Assembly (NCBI GenBank): GCA_024635665.1
Contig: JAGXIM010000002.1
Coordinates: 1-35,947 of the forward strand
Length of the DNA: 35,947 bases
From: Salinimicrobium sp.
Lineage (GTDB): Bacteria; Bacteroidota; Bacteroidia; Flavobacteriales; Flavobacteriaceae
Reading direction: 5' to 3'
The number at the start of each line of letters is the position of its first letter. Position 1 is the stretch's first letter. A program made the position numbers and the translations under genes. This document shows positions 7,874 through 16,170 of this stretch, in pieces. The notes under the pieces were generated by a model. That model did not search any database, was not told the origin of the DNA, and was given only the letters and a program-made list of their open reading frames with translations.

Positions 7874-10162
7874 ATGGAGGATATCTACATTGTTATGCTC
7901 GTTGCCCTTTTTGCTTTGGCGGTCACCGATTTGGTGGTGGGAGTTAGTAACGATGCCATTAATTTTCTCAGTTCTTCTATCGGTTCCCGGGCTTTTTCCT
8001 TGCGTAACATCCTCATAGTTGCCAGTATTGGTGTAGGGGTTGGAGCAATTTTCTCCAGCGGATTAATGGAAGTTGCGCGAAAAGGAATTTTTCTGCCCGG
8101 GCAGTTTTATTTTGAAGAAATCATGATCATTTTCATGGCCGTCATGATTACCGATGTGCTTTTGCTCGACTTTTTCAACTCCCTTGGATTACCAACTTCC
8201 ACAACAGTTTCTATTGTTTTCGAACTTTTGGGGGCGGCAGTGAGTATGGCTGCGATCAAGGTTTATTCCGCCTCTGGAAACCTGGGTGACATACTTGACT
8301 ATATCAATACCAGTAAAGCGACCGAGATTATTGTTGGGATCCTCATGGCTGTGGTCGTGGCGTTTGTCATTGGTGCCTTTGTGCAATATTTTTCCCGTCT
8401 CATATTTTCTTTTCAGTATGAGCGAAAAATAAAGTATGCAGGTGCCATTTTTGGAGGGTTTTCCCTTACAGCAATACTTTATTTCATCCTGCTCAAAGGG
8501 CTTAAATCGGTTACTTTTATTTCTGAAGGTGTTCAGGATTATATTGATAATAACACCTTGATTATTATCGGCGGTGGTCTGGTACTTTTCTCAATACTCT
8601 CTCAGGTACTTATGAGTTTCTTTAAAGTCGACATTTTAAAGGCCGTTATTTTAGTGGGTACTTTTTCCCTGGCCCTTGCTTTTGCCGGTAATGACCTGGT
8701 CAACTTTATTGGTGTGCCTATTGCGGCATGGCAATCTTTTGTGCTTTGGCAGGACGCTTTCCATGCGACTGGCGTGATCCCATCAGAATTTTTAATGACC
8801 GATCTACAGGGACAGGTGCCCACGCCTCCGTTCCTGTTAGTTGCGGCCGGTGGGGTCATGATAGCCACCCTTTGGTTTTCAAGTAAGGCCCGATCTGTGG
8901 TGGAAACCGGGGTCAACCTTTCGAGACAGGGAGAAGGCAGTGAACGTTTTGAACCTAATTTTCTTTCTCGCGGGATTGTCAGGTATTCGGTTTTCTTCGG
9001 AAATGTGGTGGGGGCAATAACCCCAAAAGTCATTCGTAATAAAATTGAGGAGAAATTCACAAAGCCGCAAGGGTTCCGGGAAAATGCTGAAGAAGCACCG
9101 GCTTTCGACATGGTGCGCGCTTCTGTCAACCTCGTGGTGGCCAGTATCCTCATCTCCATTGGTACAAGCTTAAAACTGCCACTTTCCACTACTTATGTAA
9201 CTTTTATGGTTGCCATGGGTACATCTTTGGCCGATAGGGCCTGGGATAGGGAAAGTGCTGTTTATAGGGTGGCGGGTGTGGTTAATGTGGTGGGTGGATG
9301 GTTTATTACAGCTCTGGTTGCTTTCACCGCCGCTGCTATTTTTGGGGTGATTATTTTCTATGGAGGCATAATAGCGATCTCCGTGCTCCTGGCATTTGCT
9401 GTGTTTATGGTGACCCGGAATATTGTTCTCCACAGCCGGAAAGAAAAGGAAAAAGCCCGCAAAAAGCCTTTTAGCAGGAAAGACATCAGCACCATTAATG
9501 ATATTGTCACCGAAAGCTCAAAAAATATCTCCACGGTTATTGGTGGGGTGAACCAAATGTTCTCAAAAACAGTGAAAAACCTGGGCTACTATGACAAAAA
9601 TAAGCTTAAGAAGAACAAAAAAGCCATAAAAACGCTGGAAAGGGAGATTGATGAGCTCAAACGGAATATTTTCTACTTCATTAAAACAATTGAGGAAAAT
9701 TCTCTCGACTCCAACCGTTTTTATATACTTATCCTGGATTATCTACAGGATATGGTTCAGTCAATTGGATACATTACGAGGAATAGCTACAACCATGTGA
9801 ACAACAACCACAAAAACCTGAAATTTAATCAGATTAGAGACCTCAAAAAAGTCGATAATAAGATCCAGATGTTGTTCGACGAAATAGGAGCCATTTTTGA
9901 CGAACAGGATTTTGGCAGGATCGAAAAAGTTCTGGCTGAAAAGCAGGATTTGCTGGACGAAGTCGCGGAATTGATTGAAAAACAGATAAGCAGGATACGA
10001 ACTTCCGAAAGTAGTCCGAAAAATTCTGAACTTTACTTCGGATTACTCCTGGAAACAAAAGATTTAGTGACTTCTACCATGAACCTGCTCGAATTGTACC
10101 GGGAATTTGATTTGGTTATACAAACCGCTTCTCTTGGGAGACTGGAAAAAAATGAAAGCTAA
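7874..10162 (+). CDS. Inorganic phosphate transporter (PiT family) with PhoU-like cytosolic tail
   Basis: A 762-residue PiT-family (Pi/metal:H+ or Na+ symport) permease. The two inverted PiT repeats are marked by VVGVSNDAINFLSSSIGSRA near residues 22-41 and LAFAGNDLVNFIGVPIAAW near residue 275, each carrying the GxND motif. The LPTSTT and KLPLSTTYVTF loops are the paired conserved serine/threonine segments. About ten membrane segments run to about residue 525; after a basic stretch (HSRKEKEKARKKPFSRK) comes a roughly 230-residue helical, charged domain resembling PhoU. PhoU is normally a separate regulator, so the tail may sense or gate transport. The frame is open from TTG at 7847, but the ATG at 7874 is preferred because the membrane segment follows at once. 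No pst or pho genes are adjacent. Confidence 0.92.
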   Translation: MEDIYIVMLVALFALAVTDLVVGVSNDAINFLSSSIGSRAFSLRNILIVASIGVGVGAIFSSGLMEVARKGIFLPGQFYFEEIMIIFMAVMITDVLLLDFFNSLGLPTSTTVSIVFELLGAAVSMAAIKVYSASGNLGDILDYINTSKATEIIVGILMAVVVAFVIGAFVQYFSRLIFSFQYERKIKYAGAIFGGFSLTAILYFILLKGLKSVTFISEGVQDYIDNNTLIIIGGGLVLFSILSQVLMSFFKVDILKAVILVGTFSLALAFAGNDLVNFIGVPIAAWQSFVLWQDAFHATGVIPSEFLMTDLQGQVPTPPFLLVAAGGVMIATLWFSSKARSVVETGVNLSRQGEGSERFEPNFLSRGIVRYSVFFGNVVGAITPKVIRNKIEEKFTKPQGFRENAEEAPAFDMVRASVNLVVASILISIGTSLKLPLSTTYVTFMVAMGTSLADRAWDRESAVYRVAGVVNVVGGWFITALVAFTAAAIFGVIIFYGGIIAISVLLAFAVFMVTRNIVLHSRKEKEKARKKPFSRKDISTINDIVTESSKNISTVIGGVNQMFSKTVKNLGYYDKNKLKKNKKAIKTLEREIDELKRNIFYFIKTIEENSLDSNRFYILILDYLQDMVQSIGYITRNSYNHVNNNHKNLKFNQIRDLKKVDNKIQMLFDEIGAIFDEQDFGRIEKVLAEKQDLLDEVAELIEKQISRIRTSESSPKNSELYFGLLLETKDLVTSTMNLLELYREFDLVIQTASLGRLEKNES

Positions 10163-10182
10163 AAATGCCCTTTTTGAATGGG

Positions 10183-10225
10183 TAGCTTCCGGACTTTTTC
10201 TGGAGCGAAGTGGAAGCTATCTTTT
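10183..10225 (+). terminator. Probable terminator of the phosphate transporter gene
   Basis: TAGCTTCC (10183-10190) pairs with GGAAGCTA (10212-10219). An inner ACTT/AAGT pairing extends the stem across a 2-nt bulge, and TCTTTT follows. It starts 21 nt after the transporter stop. Confidence 0.65.
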
Positions 10226-10240
10226 AGATTTTTCAATCAT

Positions 10241-10262
10241 GGCCGGCAAATAGCAGCCGGCC
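10241..10262. terminator. GC-rich hairpin between convergent genes
   Basis: GGCCGGC (10241-10247), an 8-nt loop and GCCGGCC (10256-10262). The plus-strand continuation is T-rich (GTTTCTCTTGTT). On the minus strand the run is weaker, so its role in ending the nfu transcript is less certain. Confidence 0.5.
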
Positions 10263-10272
10263 GTTTCTCTTG

Positions 10273-11181
10273 TTATCCGTTGATGGCCTCCACCCGTGAG
10301 ACTTTGTCCTGAAGCATTTCCTTCAGCATATTTTCAATTCCGTTCTTTAGGGTGAGAGTAGAAGAAGGACAACCACTACAGGCTCCCTGTAGAATTACCT
10401 TCACCACCTTTTCATGAGGATCGTAAGATTCGAACAAAATATTTCCCCCGTCACTGGCGACTGCGGGTTTGATGTATTCATCCAGGATAGCAACAATTTC
10501 TTTGGAAGTATCATCCAGCTGGACTCCTTTAATTGCTGTTTTCTCTTTAGCCTGGGTTTGACTGGGAAGAGTATGGTCTTCGGTCAAAACCTCTTTTCCC
10601 TGCTCGAGATATTGCCTGATGAATTCTCTTAGCTCCAGAGTGATGTCTTCCCATTCGGCAATGTCAAATTTCATGATGGACAAATAGTTGTCATCGAGAA
10701 AAACTTCTTTTACGAAAGGAAAGTGAAAAAGTTGTTTGGCCAATGGGGCATTTTTAGCTTCATCAATATTTTTGAATTCCACCGTTTCCAATACGAGTTT
10801 TTTATTAGAAACAAATTTCATGACCGTAGGGTTCGGCGTACTTTCAGCATAGACCGTTACCGGGATCTTCTTGTTTTTATGTTCGGAATCAATGGCAACA
10901 ATGCCGCCATTGTTCAGAAAAGATTCAATTTGGTCAGCGATTTCCTGCTGAACATCTTTCCAATGTACAATGTTATATTTTTCAATCGCCACAAAGTTCT
11001 GTGCGATGTAAACGGTCTTAACAAAAGGAAGATGAAAAAGCTGCTGGGCAAGTGGCGATTTTCCGGCTTCCTCGATATTATGGAATTCAAAGTTCTCATG
11101 TTTTGTTAGAAACTTATTGGCTTCAAACTTAACAATGGTAGGTTTGGTGGTGGGCTGTATATTGATGGTCAATTTTTGCAT
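10273..11181 (-). CDS. NifU-like Fe-S cluster scaffold/carrier with duplicated N-terminal domain
   Basis: A 302-residue Nfu-type protein. Residues about 1-95 and 105-195 are two copies of the Nfu N-terminal domain: TTKPTIVKFEANKFL and STPNPTVMKFVSNKKL open them, and each has a matching APLAQQLFHLPFVKTVY-like middle (SPLAQQLFHLPFVKTVYIAQ and APLAKQLFHFPFVKEVFLDD). Residues about 215-302 are the NifU C-terminal domain, with the cluster-binding C268-x-x-C271 in GACSGCPSSTLTLKNGIENM. Such proteins hold a 4Fe-4S cluster between two subunits and pass it to targets. Start: the ATG at 11181 is chosen over one six codons upstream because MQKLTINIQPTTKPT aligns with family N termini. Single gene with its own -7 element. 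Confidence 0.93.
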   Translation of the reverse strand: MQKLTINIQPTTKPTIVKFEANKFLTKHENFEFHNIEEAGKSPLAQQLFHLPFVKTVYIAQNFVAIEKYNIVHWKDVQQEIADQIESFLNNGGIVAIDSEHKNKKIPVTVYAESTPNPTVMKFVSNKKLVLETVEFKNIDEAKNAPLAKQLFHFPFVKEVFLDDNYLSIMKFDIAEWEDITLELREFIRQYLEQGKEVLTEDHTLPSQTQAKEKTAIKGVQLDDTSKEIVAILDEYIKPAVASDGGNILFESYDPHEKVVKVILQGACSGCPSSTLTLKNGIENMLKEMLQDKVSRVEAING

Positions 11182-11196
11182 CGTAAAAAATTTCAG

Positions 11197-11204
11197 CAAA
11201 AGTA
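11197..11204 (-). promoter_or_regulatory. Putative -7 promoter element of the nfu gene
   Basis: On the minus strand TACTTTTG, an exact match to TAnnTTTG, ends about 16 nt before the ATG. No good TTTG lies at the expected upstream spacing, so the -33 element is weak or absent. Confidence 0.5.
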
Positions 11205-11259
11205 CGAAATCATATCAACTCCCTGGAAGGTTATTTAGAATCATTCCTGTTAAACCAGC

Positions 11260-12048
11260 TTAAAAATCCAGGTAGGATACCGAAAAGTTTTCTGAAGGCT
11301 TTGAAATTAGATTTCTGAGAATTTCAGGATTCCCATTGCTGAAGAATTCCGGAGGCTTTTGCTGCTGCTCTGTCAAAAGATCCATGCTTTGTAATACCAG
11401 CTTTGTTTGCCGGGCGACCGCCATCCCCGAGTCGAGGATTTGAACGTGTTGCGGGAGGATCTCCTTGAGCGTGGGAATGAGGTATGGGTAGTGACTGCAG
11501 CCTAGTACCAGGTAATCTATTCCTGCCTCGATCATGGGTTTCAGAAGTTCTATTAGCATGGCCTTCAAAAAAGGGGAATCCTTTTGCCCTTTTTCGATCT
11601 CCTGTACCAGCCCTGTGCCCACCACTTCTATGACCCTGGTGTTTTTCGAATAAAGATCGGAGGTTTTTGCAAATAGGTCACTGCTCAAGGTTCCTTTCGT
11701 GGCGAGGATACCTATACATTTTGTTTGGGTGTGCAAAGCTGCCGGTTTAATTGCCGGTTCAATCCCAATCAAAGGGATGTCGTAGGAGGATCGTAAGGTT
11801 TTGATCGCGTTGGTAGTTGCTGTATTACAAGCTACCACAATTATTTTCACGCCCATTTCGAGAAGTTTCTCGGTGTTTTTAATGCTGAGGCGCAGGATTT
11901 CTTCCCTGGGTTTTTCACCATAAGGGGCATTGGCGCTATCGGCCAGGTAGATGGTGTGCTCGAGGGGAAGTAGGTGGTGTACCTCTTTCCAAATGGAAGT
12001 TCCGCCTACACCAGAATCAAAAATACCTATTGGGCTGTCTTTCTCCAT
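11260..12048 (-). CDS. murI: Glutamate racemase
   Basis: A 262-residue cytosolic enzyme that converts L- to D-glutamate for peptidoglycan. Both catalytic cysteines are present in their motifs: C74 in VVACNTATTNAI and C184 in LVLGCSHYPYLIPT, with His186 next to the second. The N-terminal GIFDSGVGGTSIWKEV supplies the conserved Asp-Ser pair, and NAPYGEK is also intact. Length is normal for the family. It is the last gene of the envelope block on this strand but lies beyond a strong terminator. I see no TAnnTTTG promoter in the 12 nt between that hairpin and the start, so it may depend on read-through or on a promoter of another type. Confidence 0.96.
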   Translation of the reverse strand: MEKDSPIGIFDSGVGGTSIWKEVHHLLPLEHTIYLADSANAPYGEKPREEILRLSIKNTEKLLEMGVKIIVVACNTATTNAIKTLRSSYDIPLIGIEPAIKPAALHTQTKCIGILATKGTLSSDLFAKTSDLYSKNTRVIEVVGTGLVQEIEKGQKDSPFLKAMLIELLKPMIEAGIDYLVLGCSHYPYLIPTLKEILPQHVQILDSGMAVARQTKLVLQSMDLLTEQQQKPPEFFSNGNPEILRNLISKPSENFSVSYLDF

Positions 12049-12060
12049 TCCTGTAAAAAT

Positions 12061-12091
12061 AAAAACTGCGCATCAAGGATGCGCAGTTTTT
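12061..12091. terminator. Terminator after the ompH pair
   Basis: AAAAACTGCGCATC (12061-12074), loop AAG, GATGCGCAGTTTTT (12078-12091): a 14-bp perfect stem with U-rich ends on both strands. It sits 25 nt beyond the ompH stop and 13 nt before the murI start. Confidence 0.92.
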
Positions 12092-12115
12092 CAATCTTTT
12101 TTTAAGAAGAAGTGC

Positions 12116-12625
12116 TTAGATACCCAAATCTGTCTTTACGTCTGCCATCAAATTGTAACCGTCGGCCATGATCACTCCAGTTCCGGTAGTGGAATCAAGA
12201 ACATAGTCAAAACCTTTTGCACGGGCTACTTTTTGAATGGTGGTACGGGCTTTCTCCAAAACAGGTCTTAGCAGTTGTACTTCTTTTTCTTGCAGTTTCT
12301 GCATAGCGTCCTGACGATATTCCCCAATTGATCTTTGGGTTTGTTGAAGTTCATTCGCCCTTCTTTGGTTTTCTTCATCAGTCTTTGTCTGAGCTTCTGC
12401 CTCATATCGTTTCATGGTGCCTTGTGCTTCGGTCACCATATCTTTGATCTCTGTATCGTAGGTCTTTTGCAGTTTTTCCAATTGGTTCATGGCTGCTTTA
12501 TAGCTGGGCATTTGCTCGATGAGTTCCTGAGTGGCAATATGTGCTACTTTGGATTGAGCGTTAGCGAATGAAGTTGCACCTAAAGTTAAGGCTACAGCTA
12601 TTAGAAGGGTCTTGAATTGTTTCAT
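12116..12625 (-). CDS. OmpH/Skp-family periplasmic chaperone (short paralogue)
   Basis: A 169-residue secreted protein of the OmpH/Skp family, trimeric jellyfish-shaped chaperones that carry unfolded outer-membrane proteins across the periplasm to the BAM complex. The signal peptide MKQFKTLLIAVALTLGATSF with NANAQ-type cleavage is followed by the body-domain strand KVAHIATQELIEQMPSYKAA. A long coiled-coil arm rich in Q, E, K and T comes next (about residues 50-120), then the closing strand GFDYVLDSTTGTGVIMADG. The ATG at 12625 is chosen over one 12 codons upstream because it opens a normal signal peptide. It lies 62 nt after a longer paralogue and is followed by a terminator. Confidence 0.92.
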   Translation of the reverse strand: MKQFKTLLIAVALTLGATSFANAQSKVAHIATQELIEQMPSYKAAMNQLEKLQKTYDTEIKDMVTEAQGTMKRYEAEAQTKTDEENQRRANELQQTQRSIGEYRQDAMQKLQEKEVQLLRPVLEKARTTIQKVARAKGFDYVLDSTTGTGVIMADGYNLMADVKTDLGI

Positions 12626-12687
12626 TTTAAAAGTATTTGTTATTGATTTATTGATTTTCATTATTGAGATGCCGAAAATTCGGCGGG

Positions 12688-13494
12688 TTAATCATTTTCT
12701 TTTTGTTCTTCCCTCACCTTTGCGATCGAATCTTTTTTTCTTTGCCGTTCTTTCAGGATTTCAGCTTTTTGTTGCTCATAAGCTTCTTTTTTTGCTGTCC
12801 TGACGGAATCCCTCACCCGGCGTCGCTCTTCCAGCAGTGCCTGTCGTTCATTTTTTCGTTGCTCCTGAAGGATCTCCCTTTCAGAAACAGCAGCATCCTG
12901 TTCGACGTTTTTTGATTCGTCGCGGATCAATTCCCTTTTTTCTTGTCTTGAATCCAGTTCTTCCCTGTTTGAAGCCCTGGTTATGCTGCGCAATACCTGG
13001 TCACTTACATCCAGCCTGTCGGCGGCATATAACGTGATGACATCTGCAGATTTATCAAAAATAAGATCGTAATCCCTGTTTCGGGCTATTTCCTGTACCG
13101 CTACAAAGACCTGGTCTTGTATTGGTTTTACCAGTTGTAACTTCTGCGTAATAAGATCCCCATTTGGGCCAAACCTTTTTTGTTGGTATTGGAGGATCTT
13201 CTGTTCTTCAAATTTTATTTCATCTTCGCGTTCCTCGATCAATTCAGTTGTTAGGAGTGGCTTTTCATTGGCCAGTTCCTGCTTCATCTTTTCAATACGC
13301 GTAAGCTCGGTCTCAATCTCTTCTTTCCACTGCTGAACCTTTTTGTCCAACTGTGAGGAAGCCTCCTGATATTCCGGAACATTTTCCAGAATGTACTCCA
13401 TATCCACATAACCAATTCTCACTGTTTGCTGCGCCTCGACGGTGAAACCAGTAAGGAATATTAGGACAAGGTTAAAAAGAATCGATTTTTTCAT
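12688..13494 (-). CDS. OmpH/Skp-family periplasmic chaperone (long paralogue with charged tail)
   Basis: A 268-residue secreted protein. A signal peptide of about 20 residues (ending VEAQQ) is followed by the OmpH pattern VRIGYVDMEYILENVPEYQE, a coiled-coil arm (about residues 45-100) and the closing strand DYDLIFDKSADVITLYA. Unlike its neighbour it continues for about 95 residues of extremely charged, predicted coiled coil rich in R, E, K and Q (for example ERQALLEERRRVRDSV and EILKERQRKKDSIAKV). It starts 33 nt after the bamA stop and is surely co-transcribed, which fits a chaperone that delivers proteins to BamA. The function of the tail is unknown; it could extend the chaperone arm or bind peptidoglycan or membrane. 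Confidence 0.9.
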   Translation of the reverse strand: MKKSILFNLVLIFLTGFTVEAQQTVRIGYVDMEYILENVPEYQEASSQLDKKVQQWKEEIETELTRIEKMKQELANEKPLLTTELIEEREDEIKFEEQKILQYQQKRFGPNGDLITQKLQLVKPIQDQVFVAVQEIARNRDYDLIFDKSADVITLYAADRLDVSDQVLRSITRASNREELDSRQEKRELIRDESKNVEQDAAVSEREILQEQRKNERQALLEERRRVRDSVRTAKKEAYEQQKAEILKERQRKKDSIAKVREEQKEND

Positions 13495-13527
13495 GTTATT
13501 TGGATAATAGAAAATACCGTGCCAAAA

Positions 13528-16170
13528 TTAGAATTGTTGACCAATTATAAAGTGGGTTTCCCATCCATTGCGTTCAGTTTCTCCGGGAACAGGATCAAAT
13601 CCATATCCAAAATCGATTCCCAGTAATCCGAAGGCTGGCATGAAAATACGCAACCCGGCACCGGCCGATCTATTCAACTGGAAAGGATTGAAGTCCTGGA
13701 ACCCGTCGTAAGACGCACCTGCTTCAACAAAAGTTAAAGCAAAAATGGAGGCTGTAGGTTTTAAAGTAATAGGATACCTCAGTTCCAAAGAATATTTGTT
13801 ATAAATGGTCGCACCATCGTTACTGGTGGCACTGCTCATTATCCCTCTATCCACCGGAACAAGTGATTGGTTGGGATATCCCCTCATCGCAATAGCTTCC
13901 CTGCCGTCAAGGCTGTAGGTCCCCATCCCGTCACCTCCAAGATAGAACCTCTCGAATGGAGGAATGCCACGCTCATTGTTGTAGGCGCCCAGGAAGCCGT
14001 ATTCGGCATGGGTACGCATAACCAGCTTCTTATAAAGGTTAGTGTACCAGGTACCATTAAATTTTATTTTGTAGAACTCCAGCCATTTATATTTCTCCTG
14101 GTCGATTTTTGATTGGTCGGCTACAGGATCTTCTCCAGGACGAAGTGGTCGTCCCTGGCGGTTGATCAACACGCCATTTTCATTTTGTAGTTGAAATTCC
14201 TCCTGTTCCCCTAAATTTCCGTAGTCTACGTCGTTGAAGAGGGAAAAAGGCGGAGTGAATTTTGCCAGGATCTCGAATTTAGAACCTCCCATTGGGAAAA
14301 TAGGGTTGCTAAAAGTATTGTCCCTGGTAAGCCCAATAGTGTATGAAAGGTTGTTCGAATATCCATCCCCAAAAGTGAAGAGGCCGGTATTGTAGTTGCT
14401 TAGATTATAATGCTGAAAACTGAGAGCATGGGACAACACAAAATAATCATCGGGTACCCTTAATCTCTTGGCAAGTCCAAAAGTCACCCCTGTAATGGAG
14501 AACTTCCGGTCCCTGTCTGCTCTTCTGTTGCGGTAATCATAGAAATACTGCTCGGTATGCTGGAAAGAAGTAGACAGTCGTACCGGTTTTCTTCCGCCCC
14601 ACCATGGTTCTGAGAAAGATAAACTATAAGTTTGATAGTATGTACTCGCCTGTGCCCGCAAAGAAAGCGTTTGGCCGTCGCCCATTGGAAGGGGGCGATA
14701 GGCATCTTTATCAAAAATTCCGGCGAGTGAAAAGTTGTTAAAGGAAAGTCCCAAGGTTCCAACAAATCCGCCGCCACCATATCCTCCCTGGAGCTCGATT
14801 TGGCTGGCGCCACTTTCCACCACAGAATATTCCAGGTCAAGCGTTCCAGAATTGGGGTCTACATTTTTGAATTCCGGGGTGAGGTTTTCTGCATCAAAGA
14901 ATCCAAGTTGCCCAAGTTCCCTGATAGTCCTAACCACATCCTGTTTGCTGTATTTGTTGCCGGGCTTCGTCCTCATTTCCCGGTAAATGACATGATCTTT
15001 TGTCTTGTCGTTCCCGATTACTTTGACCTGGTCAAAATAAGCCACTTTTCCTTCCCTTATTCGTATCTCGAAATCAATAGTGTCATTGTACACTTTTACC
15101 TCTACCGGGTTTATATTAAGGAACAGATATCCATTGTTCTGGTATAGGTTCGTAAGATCGGGTGCATCAGGTTTGCTAACATCAGCGATTTGTTTTTCCA
15201 GCAGTACGCCGTTGTAGACATCTCCTTTGTTGATCCCCAAAACCCGCTGCAGTTGCTGATCTGTATAAACACTGTTGCCAATAAAATCAATATTTCCGAA
15301 GTAATAACGTTCTCCTTCTTCAATATTCAGCCTTAATGCTACATTGTCTTCGTCCACATTGATAAGCGTGTCCGACACAATACGTGCGTCCCTGAAGCCT
15401 CTCTCTTTGTAAACGTTTACCAGGTTTTGTTTGTCGTTTTCATACTCTTCAGGAATGAACTTGGATCTTTTCCAAAACCTCAGGAAATTCTGTTCCTTCG
15501 TTTTCTTCATGGTTCGCTTCAATCGCCTGTTAGAAAGGGCTTCGTTCCCCTGTATGTCAATATCCTCTATTTTCACCCGCTCGCCCCTGTCAATGTTCAC
15601 AACCAGGTTTACCAGGTTCGTGTTGAGAGTGTCTTCAACGGGAATGGCATTTAAATTCACTTTTGTGTTTAAATATCCATCCTCACGGTAGGTGTTTTCA
15701 ATGTAGTTTTTTGTGGTGGTAAGCAGGTTTTCTGTGACTTTGGCGCCAGGAGAGAGCTTGTTTTCTTTTATCAACTCCTGCTGTTTCTTTTTCTTGACGC
15801 CCTGTATTTTTACATCGGCCAATGAAGGGACTTCCTGGATTTCCAGTTCCAGGTTTGCGGTTTCGCCTTCTATACTGGTTACATAAATATTGATATCACT
15901 AAAAAGACCGAGATCCCATAGTTTTTTTAAAGCTTTACTAATGCGGTCCCCAGGGATATAGATTCTTTCTCCTGGTCTCAAGCCCGTGTAAGCAATCACT
16001 GTCTGCTCGTTATAAGAAACTGTTCCGGTCACATTGATCTCGCCTATAATGTATTCTTTTCCATCTGCAAGGGGTAAGTCCTGGGCTGTTGAGGTAAGGC
16101 TGCTAAAAAGGCAAAATGCCAAAAGTGCTAAAATATGTTTTGTGGTAAAGGCACTAACTAAGTTGCTCAC
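13528..16170 (-). CDS. bamA: Outer membrane protein assembly factor BamA
   Basis: About 880 residues: the essential Omp85 insertase that folds beta-barrel proteins into the outer membrane. After a signal peptide (KHILALLAFCLFSSLTSTAQ) come five POTRA-type repeats (about residues 35-430) and a 16-strand barrel. The lid-loop motif MRGYP (in EAIAMRGYPNQSL) and the C-terminal phenylalanine of the beta-signal (HFIIGQQF) are present. Start uncertain: GTG at 16170 gives a normal signal peptide and a 17-nt overlap with uppS. ATG at 16221 would give a long, odd leader and a 68-nt overlap, and TTG at 16182 is a third option. The ompH/skp genes follow, so insertase and chaperones share a transcript. Confidence 0.94.
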   Translation of the reverse strand: MSNLVSAFTTKHILALLAFCLFSSLTSTAQDLPLADGKEYIIGEINVTGTVSYNEQTVIAYTGLRPGERIYIPGDRISKALKKLWDLGLFSDINIYVTSIEGETANLELEIQEVPSLADVKIQGVKKKKQQELIKENKLSPGAKVTENLLTTTKNYIENTYREDGYLNTKVNLNAIPVEDTLNTNLVNLVVNIDRGERVKIEDIDIQGNEALSNRRLKRTMKKTKEQNFLRFWKRSKFIPEEYENDKQNLVNVYKERGFRDARIVSDTLINVDEDNVALRLNIEEGERYYFGNIDFIGNSVYTDQQLQRVLGINKGDVYNGVLLEKQIADVSKPDAPDLTNLYQNNGYLFLNINPVEVKVYNDTIDFEIRIREGKVAYFDQVKVIGNDKTKDHVIYREMRTKPGNKYSKQDVVRTIRELGQLGFFDAENLTPEFKNVDPNSGTLDLEYSVVESGASQIELQGGYGGGGFVGTLGLSFNNFSLAGIFDKDAYRPLPMGDGQTLSLRAQASTYYQTYSLSFSEPWWGGRKPVRLSTSFQHTEQYFYDYRNRRADRDRKFSITGVTFGLAKRLRVPDDYFVLSHALSFQHYNLSNYNTGLFTFGDGYSNNLSYTIGLTRDNTFSNPIFPMGGSKFEILAKFTPPFSLFNDVDYGNLGEQEEFQLQNENGVLINRQGRPLRPGEDPVADQSKIDQEKYKWLEFYKIKFNGTWYTNLYKKLVMRTHAEYGFLGAYNNERGIPPFERFYLGGDGMGTYSLDGREAIAMRGYPNQSLVPVDRGIMSSATSNDGATIYNKYSLELRYPITLKPTASIFALTFVEAGASYDGFQDFNPFQLNRSAGAGLRIFMPAFGLLGIDFGYGFDPVPGETERNGWETHFIIGQQF

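Noticed and set aside
8602-9189. 195-residue open frame on the minus strand inside the phosphate transporter gene
   Set aside because: It is antisense to a well-supported membrane protein, has no recognisable domain and is low-complexity in Ser, Thr, Pro and Arg, as expected for a shadow frame.
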